From contig MGLN01000074.1 of NCBI GenBank assembly GCA_001796045.1, forward strand, positions 1 to 9,294: a DNA stretch of 9,294 nucleotides, read 5' to 3'. A program made the translations under genes and the position numbers. This DNA comes from Caulobacterales bacterium RIFOXYB1_FULL_67_16. GTDB lineage: Bacteria > Pseudomonadota > Alphaproteobacteria > Caulobacterales > Caulobacteraceae. How positions within the stretch are numbered: position 1 is the first letter of the stretch; each line of letters starts with the position of its first letter. Below are positions 1 to 5,814 of this stretch, piece by piece. The notes below the pieces were generated by a model. That model saw only the letters and a program-made list of their open reading frames with translations, was not told where the DNA came from and made no database searches.

Positions 1-581
1 ATCTCGACCAGCGCGAAAACCGCCGGTTGTGCGGTGGTCTGGCCGCCGGTCGCCGCGTGCTGAACTGCTTCTGCTACACCGGCGGCTTTTCGCTGCACGC
101 GCTGGCCGGGGGCGCCGAATCGGTGCTGTCCATCGATTCCTCCGGCCCGGCGCTGGCGACCGCGCAGCGCAATGTCGGCCACAACCCGCAGATCGACGCC
201 GCGCGCGCCGAATGGCTGGAGGCGGACGTGTTCCAGGCGCTGCGCACCTTCCGCGCCGAAGGCCGCCGCTTCGACCTGATCGTGCTCGACCCGCCGAAAT
301 TCGCGCCGTCGGCCGCGCACGCGAAGTCGGCGGCGCGCGCCTACAAGGACATCAATCTGCTCGGTTTCCGGCTGCTGGCGCCGGGCGGTCTGCTGATGAC
401 CTATTCCTGTTCCGGTGGCGTCGACGTCGATTTCTTCCAGAAGATCGTCGCCGACGCGGCAGCCGACGCCGGGGTGTCGGCGCGCGTGCTGAAGCGCCTG
501 TCGGCGGGGGCGGATCACCCGGTGGGGCTGGCTTTTCCCGAGGGCGAGTACCTGAAGGGGCTGCTGCTCAGGATCGAGTGA
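1..581 (+). CDS. rlmI: 23S rRNA (cytosine-C5) methyltransferase, RlmI-like, C-terminal part
   Basis: Cut by the left edge; the reading frame is open from base 3 and gives 192 residues to the TGA at 579-581. It is the catalytic half of a class I SAM-dependent methyltransferase of the RlmI/COG1092 family, which methylates a cytosine at C5 in 23S rRNA. The first visible residues, LDQRENR, match the characteristic strand before the SAM fold. Then come the SAM-binding motif VLNCFCYTGGF, an acidic motif-II residue in SIDSSGPAL, the motif IV segment DLIVLDPPKFAPS, and SCSGG, which carries the cysteine of the catalytic loop. The family ending GLAFPEGEYLKGLLLRIE is intact. Full-length members are close to 400 residues, so the PUA and linker half lies outside the window. 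It is 70 bases upstream of the dksA start. The protein looks beta/gammaproteobacterial, unlike the genes after base 1000. A close paralogue of RlmI cannot be excluded. Confidence 0.85.
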   Translation, partial: LDQRENRRLCGGLAAGRRVLNCFCYTGGFSLHALAGGAESVLSIDSSGPALATAQRNVGHNPQIDAARAEWLEADVFQALRTFRAEGRRFDLIVLDPPKFAPSAAHAKSAARAYKDINLLGFRLLAPGGLLMTYSCSGGVDVDFFQKIVADAAADAGVSARVLKRLSAGADHPVGLAFPEGEYLKGLLLRIE

Positions 582-609
582 AGCGTTACGCAGTTTTTTG
601 CCAAAACAT

Positions 610-618
610 TGGTATCCT
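610..618 (+). promoter_or_regulatory. possible extended -10 promoter element for dksA
   Basis: The sequence TGG-TATCCT fits an extended -10 element (TGn then TATCCT, four of six matches to TATAAT). No convincing -35 hexamer lies at 16-18 bases upstream. It is about 34 bases before the dksA start and would give a short leader. This is a weak prediction resting on one motif. Confidence 0.25.
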
Positions 619-637
619 CTTCGCCTTTCCAATCCCC

Positions 638-642
638 GGGAG
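638..642 (+). promoter_or_regulatory. ribosome binding site deciding the dksA start
   Basis: GGGAG lies 9 bases before ATG 652 and only 3 bases before the in-frame ATG at 646. The spacing favours 652, giving the N-terminus MATKNASKADK, which is also the form usual for betaproteobacterial DksA. A longer frame from TTG 598 has no such support. Confidence 0.5.
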
Positions 643-651
643 TTCATGCGG

Positions 652-996
652 ATGGCCACCAAGAACGCCAGCAAGGCCGACAAGCCGCTGACCGAAGCCG
701 ACATCCTGAAGATGCCGGAAAAGGACTACATGAACGAGGCGCAGCTCGCCTTCTTCCGCGACCTGCTCGCCCGCATGCGCGACGACATCCTGCGCAAGGC
801 CGATGAAACCGTGGAGCACATGCGCGAGGTCGACAATGTGTCCGACCCCGCCGACCGTGCCACGGTGGAAGAGGAACACACGCTGGAACTGCGCACGCGC
901 GACCGCGAGCGCAAGCTGCTGAAGAAGATCGAACAGGCGATCGACCGCATCGATGCCGGCGAATACGGCTATTGCGACGAAACCGGCGAGCCGATC
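652..996 (+). CDS. dksA: RNA polymerase-binding transcription factor DksA, 3'-truncated by a junction
   Basis: About 115 residues of DksA are present. DksA binds in the RNA polymerase secondary channel and, with ppGpp, tunes rRNA and amino-acid promoters. The N-terminal segment LTEADILKMPEKDYMNEAQLAFF is close to the standard family sequence. The coiled-coil follows, with the tip region VSDPADRATVEEE (the DxxDxA acidic tip near residues 62-66) and the helix LELRTRDRERKLLKKIEQAIDRI. The protein then enters the zinc-finger region at GEYGYCDETGEPI, with C108 and T111 in the positions typical of the betaproteobacterial one-cysteine type. The remaining 25-35 residues of the globular domain (the 'GLxRLLARPTA' part and C-terminal helix) are missing. 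Instead the frame continues without a stop into cytochrome c1, so the fused ORF runs from 652 to 1500 and would encode 282 residues. The truncation is probably an assembly or recombination artefact, and the real gene continues elsewhere. Confidence 0.85.
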
Positions 997-1005
997 CAGC
1001 GCGAC
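973..1005 (+). other. chimeric junction between dksA and cytochrome c1 sequence
   Basis: Up to codon 115 (I, bases 994-996) the translation follows DksA, and from about codon 116 (QRDATPADKFRSPYPN) it follows cytochrome c1. The exact base cannot be fixed, because the segment encoding DETGEPI could be shared by both genes, which is what a graph-based assembler would need to join them wrongly. On the left the genes look beta/gammaproteobacterial; on the right every gene looks alphaproteobacterial (Caulobacterales). Both proteins are cut at internal points, with no inverted repeats, target-site duplication or mobile gene at the join. Confidence 0.75.
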
Positions 1006-1500
1006 GCCACGCCCGCCGACAAGTTCCGCAGCCCCTATCCGAACGCCACCGCCGCGGCGGCGGGCAACGGCGGCGCCGCGCCGCCCGACCTGTCGGTCAT
1101 GGCCAAGGCGCGTCACGACGGGGCCAACTACATCTACTCGCTGCTGTCGGGCTATCGCGCCGCCCCGGCGGGTCTGACCATCCGCGCGGGGCAGCACTAC
1201 AATCCCTATATGGCCGGCGATCTGACCCCCTTCTGGACGGGCGATCCTCACCATGTGCCGGAGGGCGGCTTCATCGCCATGCCGCCGCCGCTGCGGAACG
1301 GCCAGGTGACCTATGACGACGGCTCGCCCCAGACGGTCGACCAGTACGCCAAGGACGTGGCGGCCTTCATCGCCTGGACGTCCGAGCCGAAGATGGTGGA
1401 GCGCAAACAGGCCGGGTTCGGCGTGATCCTGTTCCTGCTTATCTTCGCCGGCGTCACCTACCTCAGCTATCGCCGGGTCTGGAAGGGCGTGGCCCACTAG
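997..1500 (+). CDS. petC: cytochrome c1 (bc1 complex, complex III), C-terminal fragment
   Basis: About 167 residues of the C-terminal half of cytochrome c1, the membrane-anchored c-type haem subunit that passes electrons from the Rieske protein to soluble cytochrome c. Visible family marks are PPDLSVMAKARHDGANYIYSLL, the loop NPYMAGDLTPFW, and FIAMPPPL, whose methionine (codon at 1279-1281, residue 210 of the fused ORF) is the expected sixth haem ligand. The fragment ends with a single membrane helix, AGFGVILFLLIFAGVTYLSY, followed by positive residues RRVWKGVAH on the cytoplasmic side. The signal peptide and the CXXCH haem site are absent, so it cannot be functional as it stands. The sequence fits Caulobacterales. 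It ends at TAG 1498-1500, followed by a strong terminator, as expected for the last gene of a pet operon whose start has been lost at the junction. Confidence 0.85.
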   Translation, partial: QRDATPADKFRSPYPNATAAAAGNGGAAPPDLSVMAKARHDGANYIYSLLSGYRAAPAGLTIRAGQHYNPYMAGDLTPFWTGDPHHVPEGGFIAMPPPLRNGQVTYDDGSPQTVDQYAKDVAAFIAWTSEPKMVERKQAGFGVILFLLIFAGVTYLSYRRVWKGVAH

Positions 1501-1526
1501 GCCGCAGTTCGAAGAGGCGTTTATCA

Positions 1527-1557
1527 GCCCGCCGAGGTGCGCCTCGGCGGGCTTTTT
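1527..1557 (+). terminator. strong intrinsic terminator after cytochrome c1
   Basis: A perfect 11-bp stem (GCCCGCCGAGG, 1527-1537, with CCTCGGCGGGC, 1542-1552) closes the 4-base loop TGCG and is followed by five T residues (1553-1557). It starts 27 bases after the stop codon. It separates the respiratory gene from the peptidase genes. Confidence 0.92.
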
Positions 1558-1586
1558 CGTTGCGACGAATGGCGCGTGAGATGGAA

Positions 1587-1615
1587 TCGACATGATGGAT
1601 TTCGGCCCCTAGGGT
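1587..1615 (+). promoter_or_regulatory. candidate sigma-70-type promoter for the first M28 peptidase
   Basis: TCGACA (1587-1592, five of six matches to TTGACA) is separated by 17 bases from TAGGGT (1610-1615, three of six matches to TATAAT). It lies between the terminator and the start at 1652, where a promoter is needed. The -10 box is poor, so this is tentative. Confidence 0.3.
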
Positions 1616-1651
1616 CGGCGACTTCATTTCCGGCTGTGGGGCCTGTTCGTC

Positions 1652-3310
1652 ATGCGTATCCTCTCCTCTCTCGCCGCCGTCCTGATGGCCGGCGTCGGCC
1701 TGTCCGCCTGCGCCACGACGGGCGGCGAACAGGCGGCGCCTGTCTTCGAGGCGGCGCGGATCTCCGAGGACATCCGCGTCCTGTCGAGCGACGCGTTCGA
1801 GGGACGCGGCATCGCCACCCCGGCCGAGGACAAGGTCGTCCAGTATCTGAGCGCTCAATATGCTGCGGCCGGTTTCGAGCCGGGCGGGCCGAACGGTCAG
1901 TGGACCCAGGACGTCGTCCTGAACCGGTTCGTGCAGTCCAATGTCTCCGCCTCGCTGAAGCTGGGCGACTGGAGCCTGCCCCTGACCCAGGGACGCGAGG
2001 TCGCCATCTCCACGCGCCGTCCGGCCGAACATGTCAACCTGAAGGACGCGCCCCTGGTCTTCGTCGGCTACGGCATCAACGCCCCGGAGCGGAACTGGAA
2101 CGACTTCAAGCGCCAGGACCTTCGGGGCAAGATCCTGGTCGTCCTGGTCAATGACGCCGACTTCGAGGAGCCGGCGCTGAACACCTTCGGCGGCAAGGCC
2201 ATGACCTACTACGGTCGCTGGACCTACAAGTACGAGGAGGCGGCCAAGCACGGAGCGGCGGGGGTTCTGATCGTGCATGAGACGGCGCCGGCCTCTTACG
2301 GCTGGGCGACGGTGGCCAACTCCTGGGGCGTGCCCCAGTTCGACATCCTGCGTCCTAATGCGGCGGCCGAGCGCGTGCCGATGGAGGGCTGGATCCAGCG
2401 CGACGTGGCGGTCGATCTGTTCCGCCGCGCCGGCCTGGACTTTGAGGCCCTCAAGGTCCAGGCCCGCAGCCGCGACTTCCAGCCGGTCGCCCTGACCGGG
2501 GCCGCCTTCTCGACCGAGTTTGACGTGGCGACCAATCAGGTCACCAGCCACAACGTCATCGCCCGCCTGCCGGGCGCGACCCGTCCGGACGAGACGGTGC
2601 TCTACACCGCCCACTGGGATCATATCGGCATGGGCGAGCCGGATGAGACGGGCGACCGGATCTTCAACGGAGCCGTCGACAACGCCTCGGGCACCGCCGG
2701 CCTGCTGGAACTGGCCCGGACTTTCGGGCGCGCCCCGCGCACGGAGCGCTCCGTGGTGATGATCAGCTTCACCGGCGAGGAAAGCGGCCTGCTCGGCTCG
2801 GAATACTATGCGGTCAATCCCGTCTACCCGCTGGCGAAGACGGTGGGCGGCTTCAACATGGATTCGATGAACGTCTATGGCCGCGTCACCGGCCTGGGCG
2901 TGACCGGCTATGGCCAGTCCGACTTCGACGAACGTCTGGCCACGGCGGCTGAAGCCCAGGGCCGCGTCCTCGTGCCGGATTATGAGAATGCGGCCGGCAC
3001 CTACTACCGGTCCGACCACTTCCCTCTGGCCAAGCGTGGCGTGCCCATGGCCTATGCGTCCAGCCGCGGCGATTTCCGGGACGAGCCGATCGCCCAGCGT
3101 CAGGCCGCTCGCGCCGAATACGGAGCCAAACGCTATCACCAGGCGGCGGACGAATGGTCGGCGAACTGGGACTACAGCGGCATGATCGAGGATCTGGAGG
3201 TTTTCTATGAGGTCGGCCGCGCCTTGGCGAACGGCCGCGACTGGCCGGAGTGGAAGACGGGCTCCGAGTTCGGGCCGGTCCGCGCGACGACAGCGGCCGA
3301 ACGGCGCTGA
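1652..3310 (+). CDS. M28 family zinc aminopeptidase with PA domain, predicted lipoprotein
   Basis: A 552-residue di-zinc peptidase, probably removing N-terminal amino acids from peptides in the cell envelope. The start ATG 1652 is followed by a lipoprotein signal with lipobox LSAC and Cys20 as the lipidated residue; the next residue is Ala, which in general allows outer-membrane sorting. An N-terminal segment (LSSDAFEGRG, residues 45-54, then YLSAQYAAAGFEPGG) precedes a PA domain at about 130-215 (LVFVGYGINAPE; KYEEAAKHGAAGVLIVHE). The M28 catalytic domain occupies about 295-475. Visible zinc and catalytic residues are H321 and D323 (AHWDHIG), bridging D343 (VDNASGTAG), the E376-E377 pair (TGEESG), D404 (FNMDSMN) and H456 (YYRSDHF), so the site looks complete. 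The start has only a weak GGGG ribosome site 10 bases upstream. The next gene, 64 bases on, encodes a paralogue. Substrate preference is not visible in the sequence. Confidence 0.9.
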   Translation: MRILSSLAAVLMAGVGLSACATTGGEQAAPVFEAARISEDIRVLSSDAFEGRGIATPAEDKVVQYLSAQYAAAGFEPGGPNGQWTQDVVLNRFVQSNVSASLKLGDWSLPLTQGREVAISTRRPAEHVNLKDAPLVFVGYGINAPERNWNDFKRQDLRGKILVVLVNDADFEEPALNTFGGKAMTYYGRWTYKYEEAAKHGAAGVLIVHETAPASYGWATVANSWGVPQFDILRPNAAAERVPMEGWIQRDVAVDLFRRAGLDFEALKVQARSRDFQPVALTGAAFSTEFDVATNQVTSHNVIARLPGATRPDETVLYTAHWDHIGMGEPDETGDRIFNGAVDNASGTAGLLELARTFGRAPRTERSVVMISFTGEESGLLGSEYYAVNPVYPLAKTVGGFNMDSMNVYGRVTGLGVTGYGQSDFDERLATAAEAQGRVLVPDYENAAGTYYRSDHFPLAKRGVPMAYASSRGDFRDEPIAQRQAARAEYGAKRYHQAADEWSANWDYSGMIEDLEVFYEVGRALANGRDWPEWKTGSEFGPVRATTAAERR

Positions 3311-3321
3311 AGCGTCTTCTC

Positions 3322-3344
3322 GGGCCGGGACGCGTTTCCGGCCC
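3322..3344 (+). other. intergenic hairpin between the two peptidase genes
   Basis: GGGCCGG (3322-3328) and CCGGCCC (3338-3344) form a 7-bp GC-only stem with a 9-base loop, followed by a short C/T run (CTTTCC). It begins 11 bases after the first peptidase stop. The T-run is too short for a confident intrinsic terminator; it may attenuate read-through or protect the 3' end of the upstream message. Confidence 0.4.
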
Positions 3345-3374
3345 CTTTCCATTATCCGGTTCTCGAGACCTCCG

Positions 3375-5021
3375 ATGCTTCTTCGTCCTTGCTCCATCGC
3401 CTTGGCGACCCTGTTCCTCGTCGCTTCCGTCGCCCGCCCGGTCCATGCCGCGCCGCCTTCCGACGACGCCTTCGCCACGGCCTCCGCAGCGACGCCCGAG
3501 TTCAGCGCGGGGCGCCTGTCGGACCACATCAAATACCTGGCCTCCGACGAACTGGAGGGCCGGTTTCCGGGTCTCATCGGCGAACGCCTGACCCTGGCCT
3601 ACTTGCAGGCCCAGTACGAGGCGCTCGGCCTGGAGCCGGGCGGTCGGAACGGAAGTTGGCTGCAGCCGGTCGATCTGGTGCGGTTCACGCCCGAGCGGCC
3701 GCCGACGGCGGGGTGGACGGGCGCGGACGGGGTTCGCCACGACCTGGTCTCCGGCGAGGACGTCACCCTACGCGCCGGCGCCGCCGACCCGGCGGTGAAG
3801 CTGGAGGGCCTGCCTATCGTCTTCGCGGGCTACGGCGTCGTGGCGCCCGAGCGGGGGTGGGACGACTATGGTGCGGCCGACTTGAGCGGCAAGGTGGTGG
3901 TCATTCTGCGTGGTCAGCCCGAATCCATGGGCGCCGACCCGAACTTCTATGGCTCGACCGAGCACAAGATGCAGGAGGCGCTGAAGCGCGGGGCGGCCGG
4001 GGTCTTGACCCTGCAGCTGGAGGAGGGACGCTGGCGCCGAGCCGTCGGCGGCGCCGCGCGGGGCCAGATGACGGTAAAGGGGGCGTCCGACGCGCGGTTC
4101 ACCGGCTCGATCAATATGGCGACGGGCACGACCCTGGGGGGGATCGCGTTGGCCCACGCCGTGGAGCGCGCCAAGACGGCGGGCCTGGGTGGTCCGGTGG
4201 ATCTGGAGGCGCGGCTGGACGTCGACATCGTCGAGACGACTGAGGTCATTCACTCCAACAACCTGCTGGCACGCATTCCCGGCACGACCCGTCCGGACGA
4301 GTACGTCATCTACTCCGCGCACTGGGACCATATCGGCAAAGCTAGACAGCCGGACGCCGAGGGCGATGACATCTATAACGGGGCCTGGGACAATGCGTCA
4401 GGCACGGCGGGCCTGATCGAGATGGCGCGCGCGTTCAAGGCGGGACCGCCGCCCGAACGGACCGTGGTCTTCCTGCACGTCACGGCGGAAGAACAGGGGC
4501 TGTTGGGCTCGGAAGCCTACGCGGCCGAGCCGATCTATCCGCTGGCCCGGACGGCGGCCGACATCAACATCGACATGCTGCCCTTCACCCCGGCGACGCG
4601 GGACGTGGCGGTCTTCGGCGTCGGCAAGTCGGAGCTGGAGGATATTCTGGGGCGGTTCGCGGCGGCTCAGGGGCGTACGGTGACCGGCGACGGCTACCCC
4701 CGGGAAGGCTTTTATTACCGGTCGGACCATTTCAACTTCGCAGCGGGCGGGGTGCCGGCCCTGATGCCCTGGAGCGGGCGGGACTTCGTCGAGGGCGGAA
4801 TGGAGGCGGGCACGCCCTCTTACGAGGCCGCCATGGGTCGCGACTATCACAAGCTGAGCGACGAATGGCGCGCCGACTACGACTTCACGGCGGCCTTGCA
4901 GAATCTGGACCTGCTTTATCGGCTGGGACTGACCGTGGCCGACAGCGAGACCTGGCCGGCCTGGAAGCCGACGGCGGAGTTCAACGCCATCCGGGATGCG
5001 ACGGCGGCGGAGCGGCGCTGA
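3375..5021 (+). CDS. M28 family zinc aminopeptidase with PA domain, predicted exported paralogue
   Basis: A 548-residue second M28 peptidase. ATG 3375 is chosen over the longer open frame from 3207 because it is followed at once by a Sec signal peptide (MLLRPCSIALATLFLVASVA, cleavage expected after VHA at residue 25) and preceded by GAGA 6 bases upstream; the extra 56 codons overlap the previous gene. There is no lipobox, so it should be soluble in the periplasm or released. The layout copies its neighbour: N-terminal LASDELEGR, PA domain at about 145-215 (IVFAGYGVVAPE; EALKRGAAGVL), catalytic domain at about 290-470. Metal and catalytic residues are H316, D318 (AHWDHIG), D339 (WDNASGTAG), E372-E373 (TAEEQG), D400 (DINIDML) and H452 (YYRSDHF), all present. 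By eye about half of catalytic-domain residues match the first copy, and both end in almost the same residues (ATTAAERR, ATAAERR). This indicates tandem duplication followed by divergence. Confidence 0.9.
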   Translation: MLLRPCSIALATLFLVASVARPVHAAPPSDDAFATASAATPEFSAGRLSDHIKYLASDELEGRFPGLIGERLTLAYLQAQYEALGLEPGGRNGSWLQPVDLVRFTPERPPTAGWTGADGVRHDLVSGEDVTLRAGAADPAVKLEGLPIVFAGYGVVAPERGWDDYGAADLSGKVVVILRGQPESMGADPNFYGSTEHKMQEALKRGAAGVLTLQLEEGRWRRAVGGAARGQMTVKGASDARFTGSINMATGTTLGGIALAHAVERAKTAGLGGPVDLEARLDVDIVETTEVIHSNNLLARIPGTTRPDEYVIYSAHWDHIGKARQPDAEGDDIYNGAWDNASGTAGLIEMARAFKAGPPPERTVVFLHVTAEEQGLLGSEAYAAEPIYPLARTAADINIDMLPFTPATRDVAVFGVGKSELEDILGRFAAAQGRTVTGDGYPREGFYYRSDHFNFAAGGVPALMPWSGRDFVEGGMEAGTPSYEAAMGRDYHKLSDEWRADYDFTAALQNLDLLYRLGLTVADSETWPAWKPTAEFNAIRDATAAERR

Positions 5022-5086
5022 GGAAGGACGAGCCGCCGATCCGAAACGCGATTGAACCTGAGCGGTATTCGTCGCGTTGTGTGCGG

Positions 5087-5599
5087 ATGAAATTCCTCTC
5101 GCTCTCCGGCCTGGCTGCGGCGGCCGTTTGTCTCGTCGGCTGTGGAGATCATGAGGTCAATCCGCCTGACCGCCCTGCAGCGCCGCTCAGGACCGCAGAA
5201 GCCATGCAGGCGGTCGAGCCGCCGGGCCCTTCGTCCCTGGCCTCCCGGGGACCTCGCAGCTTCGTCGGGATCTGGGCCGCCGACGCGGCCTGGTGCGCAG
5301 AGCCGCAGGGAGAACGCCGACCCATCACCATCACGCCCTTGCGGTTCGACGGGTACGAAAACCGCTGCGACATCGCCGACATAGAGGAAACCCCCAACGG
5401 CTACGTCGCGCGCCTGACCTGTAGCGGCGAGGGGCGGACGGTCGCCGAACGGGTCCATATGGCGGCGAGCGGTGATATGATGAACCTGACCTATCTCGAC
5501 CGCGGCATGACCACCGTGAAGCTGCTGCGCTGTCCCAGCTCGCCGCGCGCGCCCGACCCGCAAAACCCCCTCGAAAAGATGATCAAGCAGCCTGAGTAG
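5087..5599 (+). CDS. small lipoprotein of unknown function with four cysteines in the mature part
   Basis: A 170-residue protein starting at ATG 5087, chosen because it begins a good lipoprotein signal (MKFLSLSGLAAAAVCLVGC, lipobox LVGC, lipidated Cys19). The open frame extends back to 4865 but that part overlaps the peptidase gene. A proline-rich linker (about 24-57) leads to a compact domain from about residue 58: FVGIWAADAAWC, ITITPLRFDGYENRCDI, YVARLTCSGEG, MNLTYLDRGMTTVKLLRC. Cys70, Cys94, Cys112 and Cys149 are placed as if to form two disulfides in a small beta-rich domain, which is inference. I do not recognise a named family, though similar short 'IW...W/C...PI' envelope proteins seem common in Caulobacterales. 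No clear ribosome site precedes ATG 5087, so initiation may be weak or leaderless; GTG 5081 is an alternative start. It lies 65 bases after the second peptidase and may share its transcript. Confidence 0.7.
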   Translation: MKFLSLSGLAAAAVCLVGCGDHEVNPPDRPAAPLRTAEAMQAVEPPGPSSLASRGPRSFVGIWAADAAWCAEPQGERRPITITPLRFDGYENRCDIADIEETPNGYVARLTCSGEGRTVAERVHMAASGDMMNLTYLDRGMTTVKLLRCPSSPRAPDPQNPLEKMIKQPE

Positions 5600-5604
5600 A
5601 TCCT

Positions 5605-5634
5605 TTGGTGTTCGCGATTGATCAACTCTATACT
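5605..5634 (+). promoter_or_regulatory. candidate promoter for the TonB-dependent receptor
   Basis: TTGGTG (5605-5610) and TATACT (5629-5634, five of six matches to TATAAT) are separated by 18 bases. Transcription would start near 5641 and leave a leader of roughly 170 bases before the receptor start. The region is markedly AT-richer than the coding DNA around it. A second, weaker option is TATAGC at 5751-5756 with TTTTCG at 5727-5732. Confidence 0.35.
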
Positions 5635-5650
5635 TGAGTCGATATTTGTA

Positions 5651-5662
5651 ATCGATATCGAT
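5651..5662. repeat. 12-bp perfect palindrome ATCGATATCGAT in the receptor leader
   Basis: The 12-mer is identical to its own reverse complement. It also takes part in a second inverted repeat with TCGATAT at 5639-5645 (partner ATATCGA, 5655-5661). It lies just after the predicted transcription start, a usual place for a repressor operator. It does not match the Fur-box consensus well, and the regulator is unknown. Confidence 0.4.
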
Positions 5663-5699
5663 CAGACGGAAAAATCATCGTCGTTCTAGGTGATCTCCG

Positions 5700-5717
5700 C
5701 TAAGTGCGGTTACTTAG
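5700..5717 (+). repeat. inverted repeat CTAAGT-N6-ACTTAG in the receptor leader
   Basis: Perfect 6-bp arms (5700-5705 and 5712-5717) flank the 6-base spacer GCGGTT. It could be a dimeric regulator site or a small RNA hairpin about 100 bases before the receptor start. An AT-rich stem of this length is weak as RNA, so a DNA operator is the better guess. Confidence 0.35.
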
Positions 5718-5803
5718 AATTGCGAGTTTTCGCCGTTCGTATCGACGTTTTATAGCGCCGTTAACTGCCCGAGTCGCGTCGTCCCGGAAAAGCTGAATAG
5801 CTT

Positions 5804-5808
5804 GGAGG
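5804..5808 (+). promoter_or_regulatory. ribosome binding site of the TonB-dependent receptor
   Basis: GGAGG lies 6 bases before ATG 5815, the best Shine-Dalgarno match in the window. It fixes the receptor start and suggests efficient translation compared with the poorly marked starts of the three genes upstream. Confidence 0.85.
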
Positions 5809-5814
5809 AAACAG

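Noticed and set aside
581..597. GCGTTACGC followed by a T-run after rlmI as a terminator
   Set aside because: The stem would be only 4 bp with a one-base loop, which cannot form a stable RNA hairpin.
598..651. Upstream TTG start giving DksA 18 extra residues
   Set aside because: The added residues do not resemble the DksA N-terminus, and GGGAG at 638-642 is well spaced for ATG 652. The added segment also overlaps the candidate promoter.
652..1500. DksA-cytochrome c1 as a genuine new redox-linked transcription factor
   Set aside because: There is no CXXCH haem site and no export signal, and both domains are cut in mid-fold. The C-terminal anchor would sit on a protein whose haem domain belongs in the periplasm. 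A chimera explains all of this.
1562..1576. 15-base sequence GCGACGAATGGCGCG repeated at 4858-4872
   Set aside because: One copy is intergenic and the other is inside peptidase coding sequence (codons for SDEWR), with no similarity beyond it and no associated structure. In GC-rich DNA of this length a chance match is plausible.
3207..3374. N-terminal extension of the second M28 peptidase
   Set aside because: It overlaps the first peptidase gene and would bury a clear signal peptide 56 residues inside the protein.
1463..3577. A 704-codon open frame on the - strand opposite the first M28 peptidase
   Set aside because: It has no recognisable domain, an Arg/Gly/Ala-rich low-complexity composition, and mirrors a well-supported peptidase on the other strand. 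Long antisense frames are expected at this GC content.
4865..5086. N-terminal extension of the small lipoprotein
   Set aside because: It lies inside the second peptidase gene and would displace the lipobox signal that starts at ATG 5087.
5639..5662. Fur box upstream of the TonB-dependent receptor
   Set aside because: The GATATTTGTAATCGATATC stretch has some resemblance, but too few positions agree with the 19-bp Fur consensus to call it. It is kept only as an unassigned palindrome.
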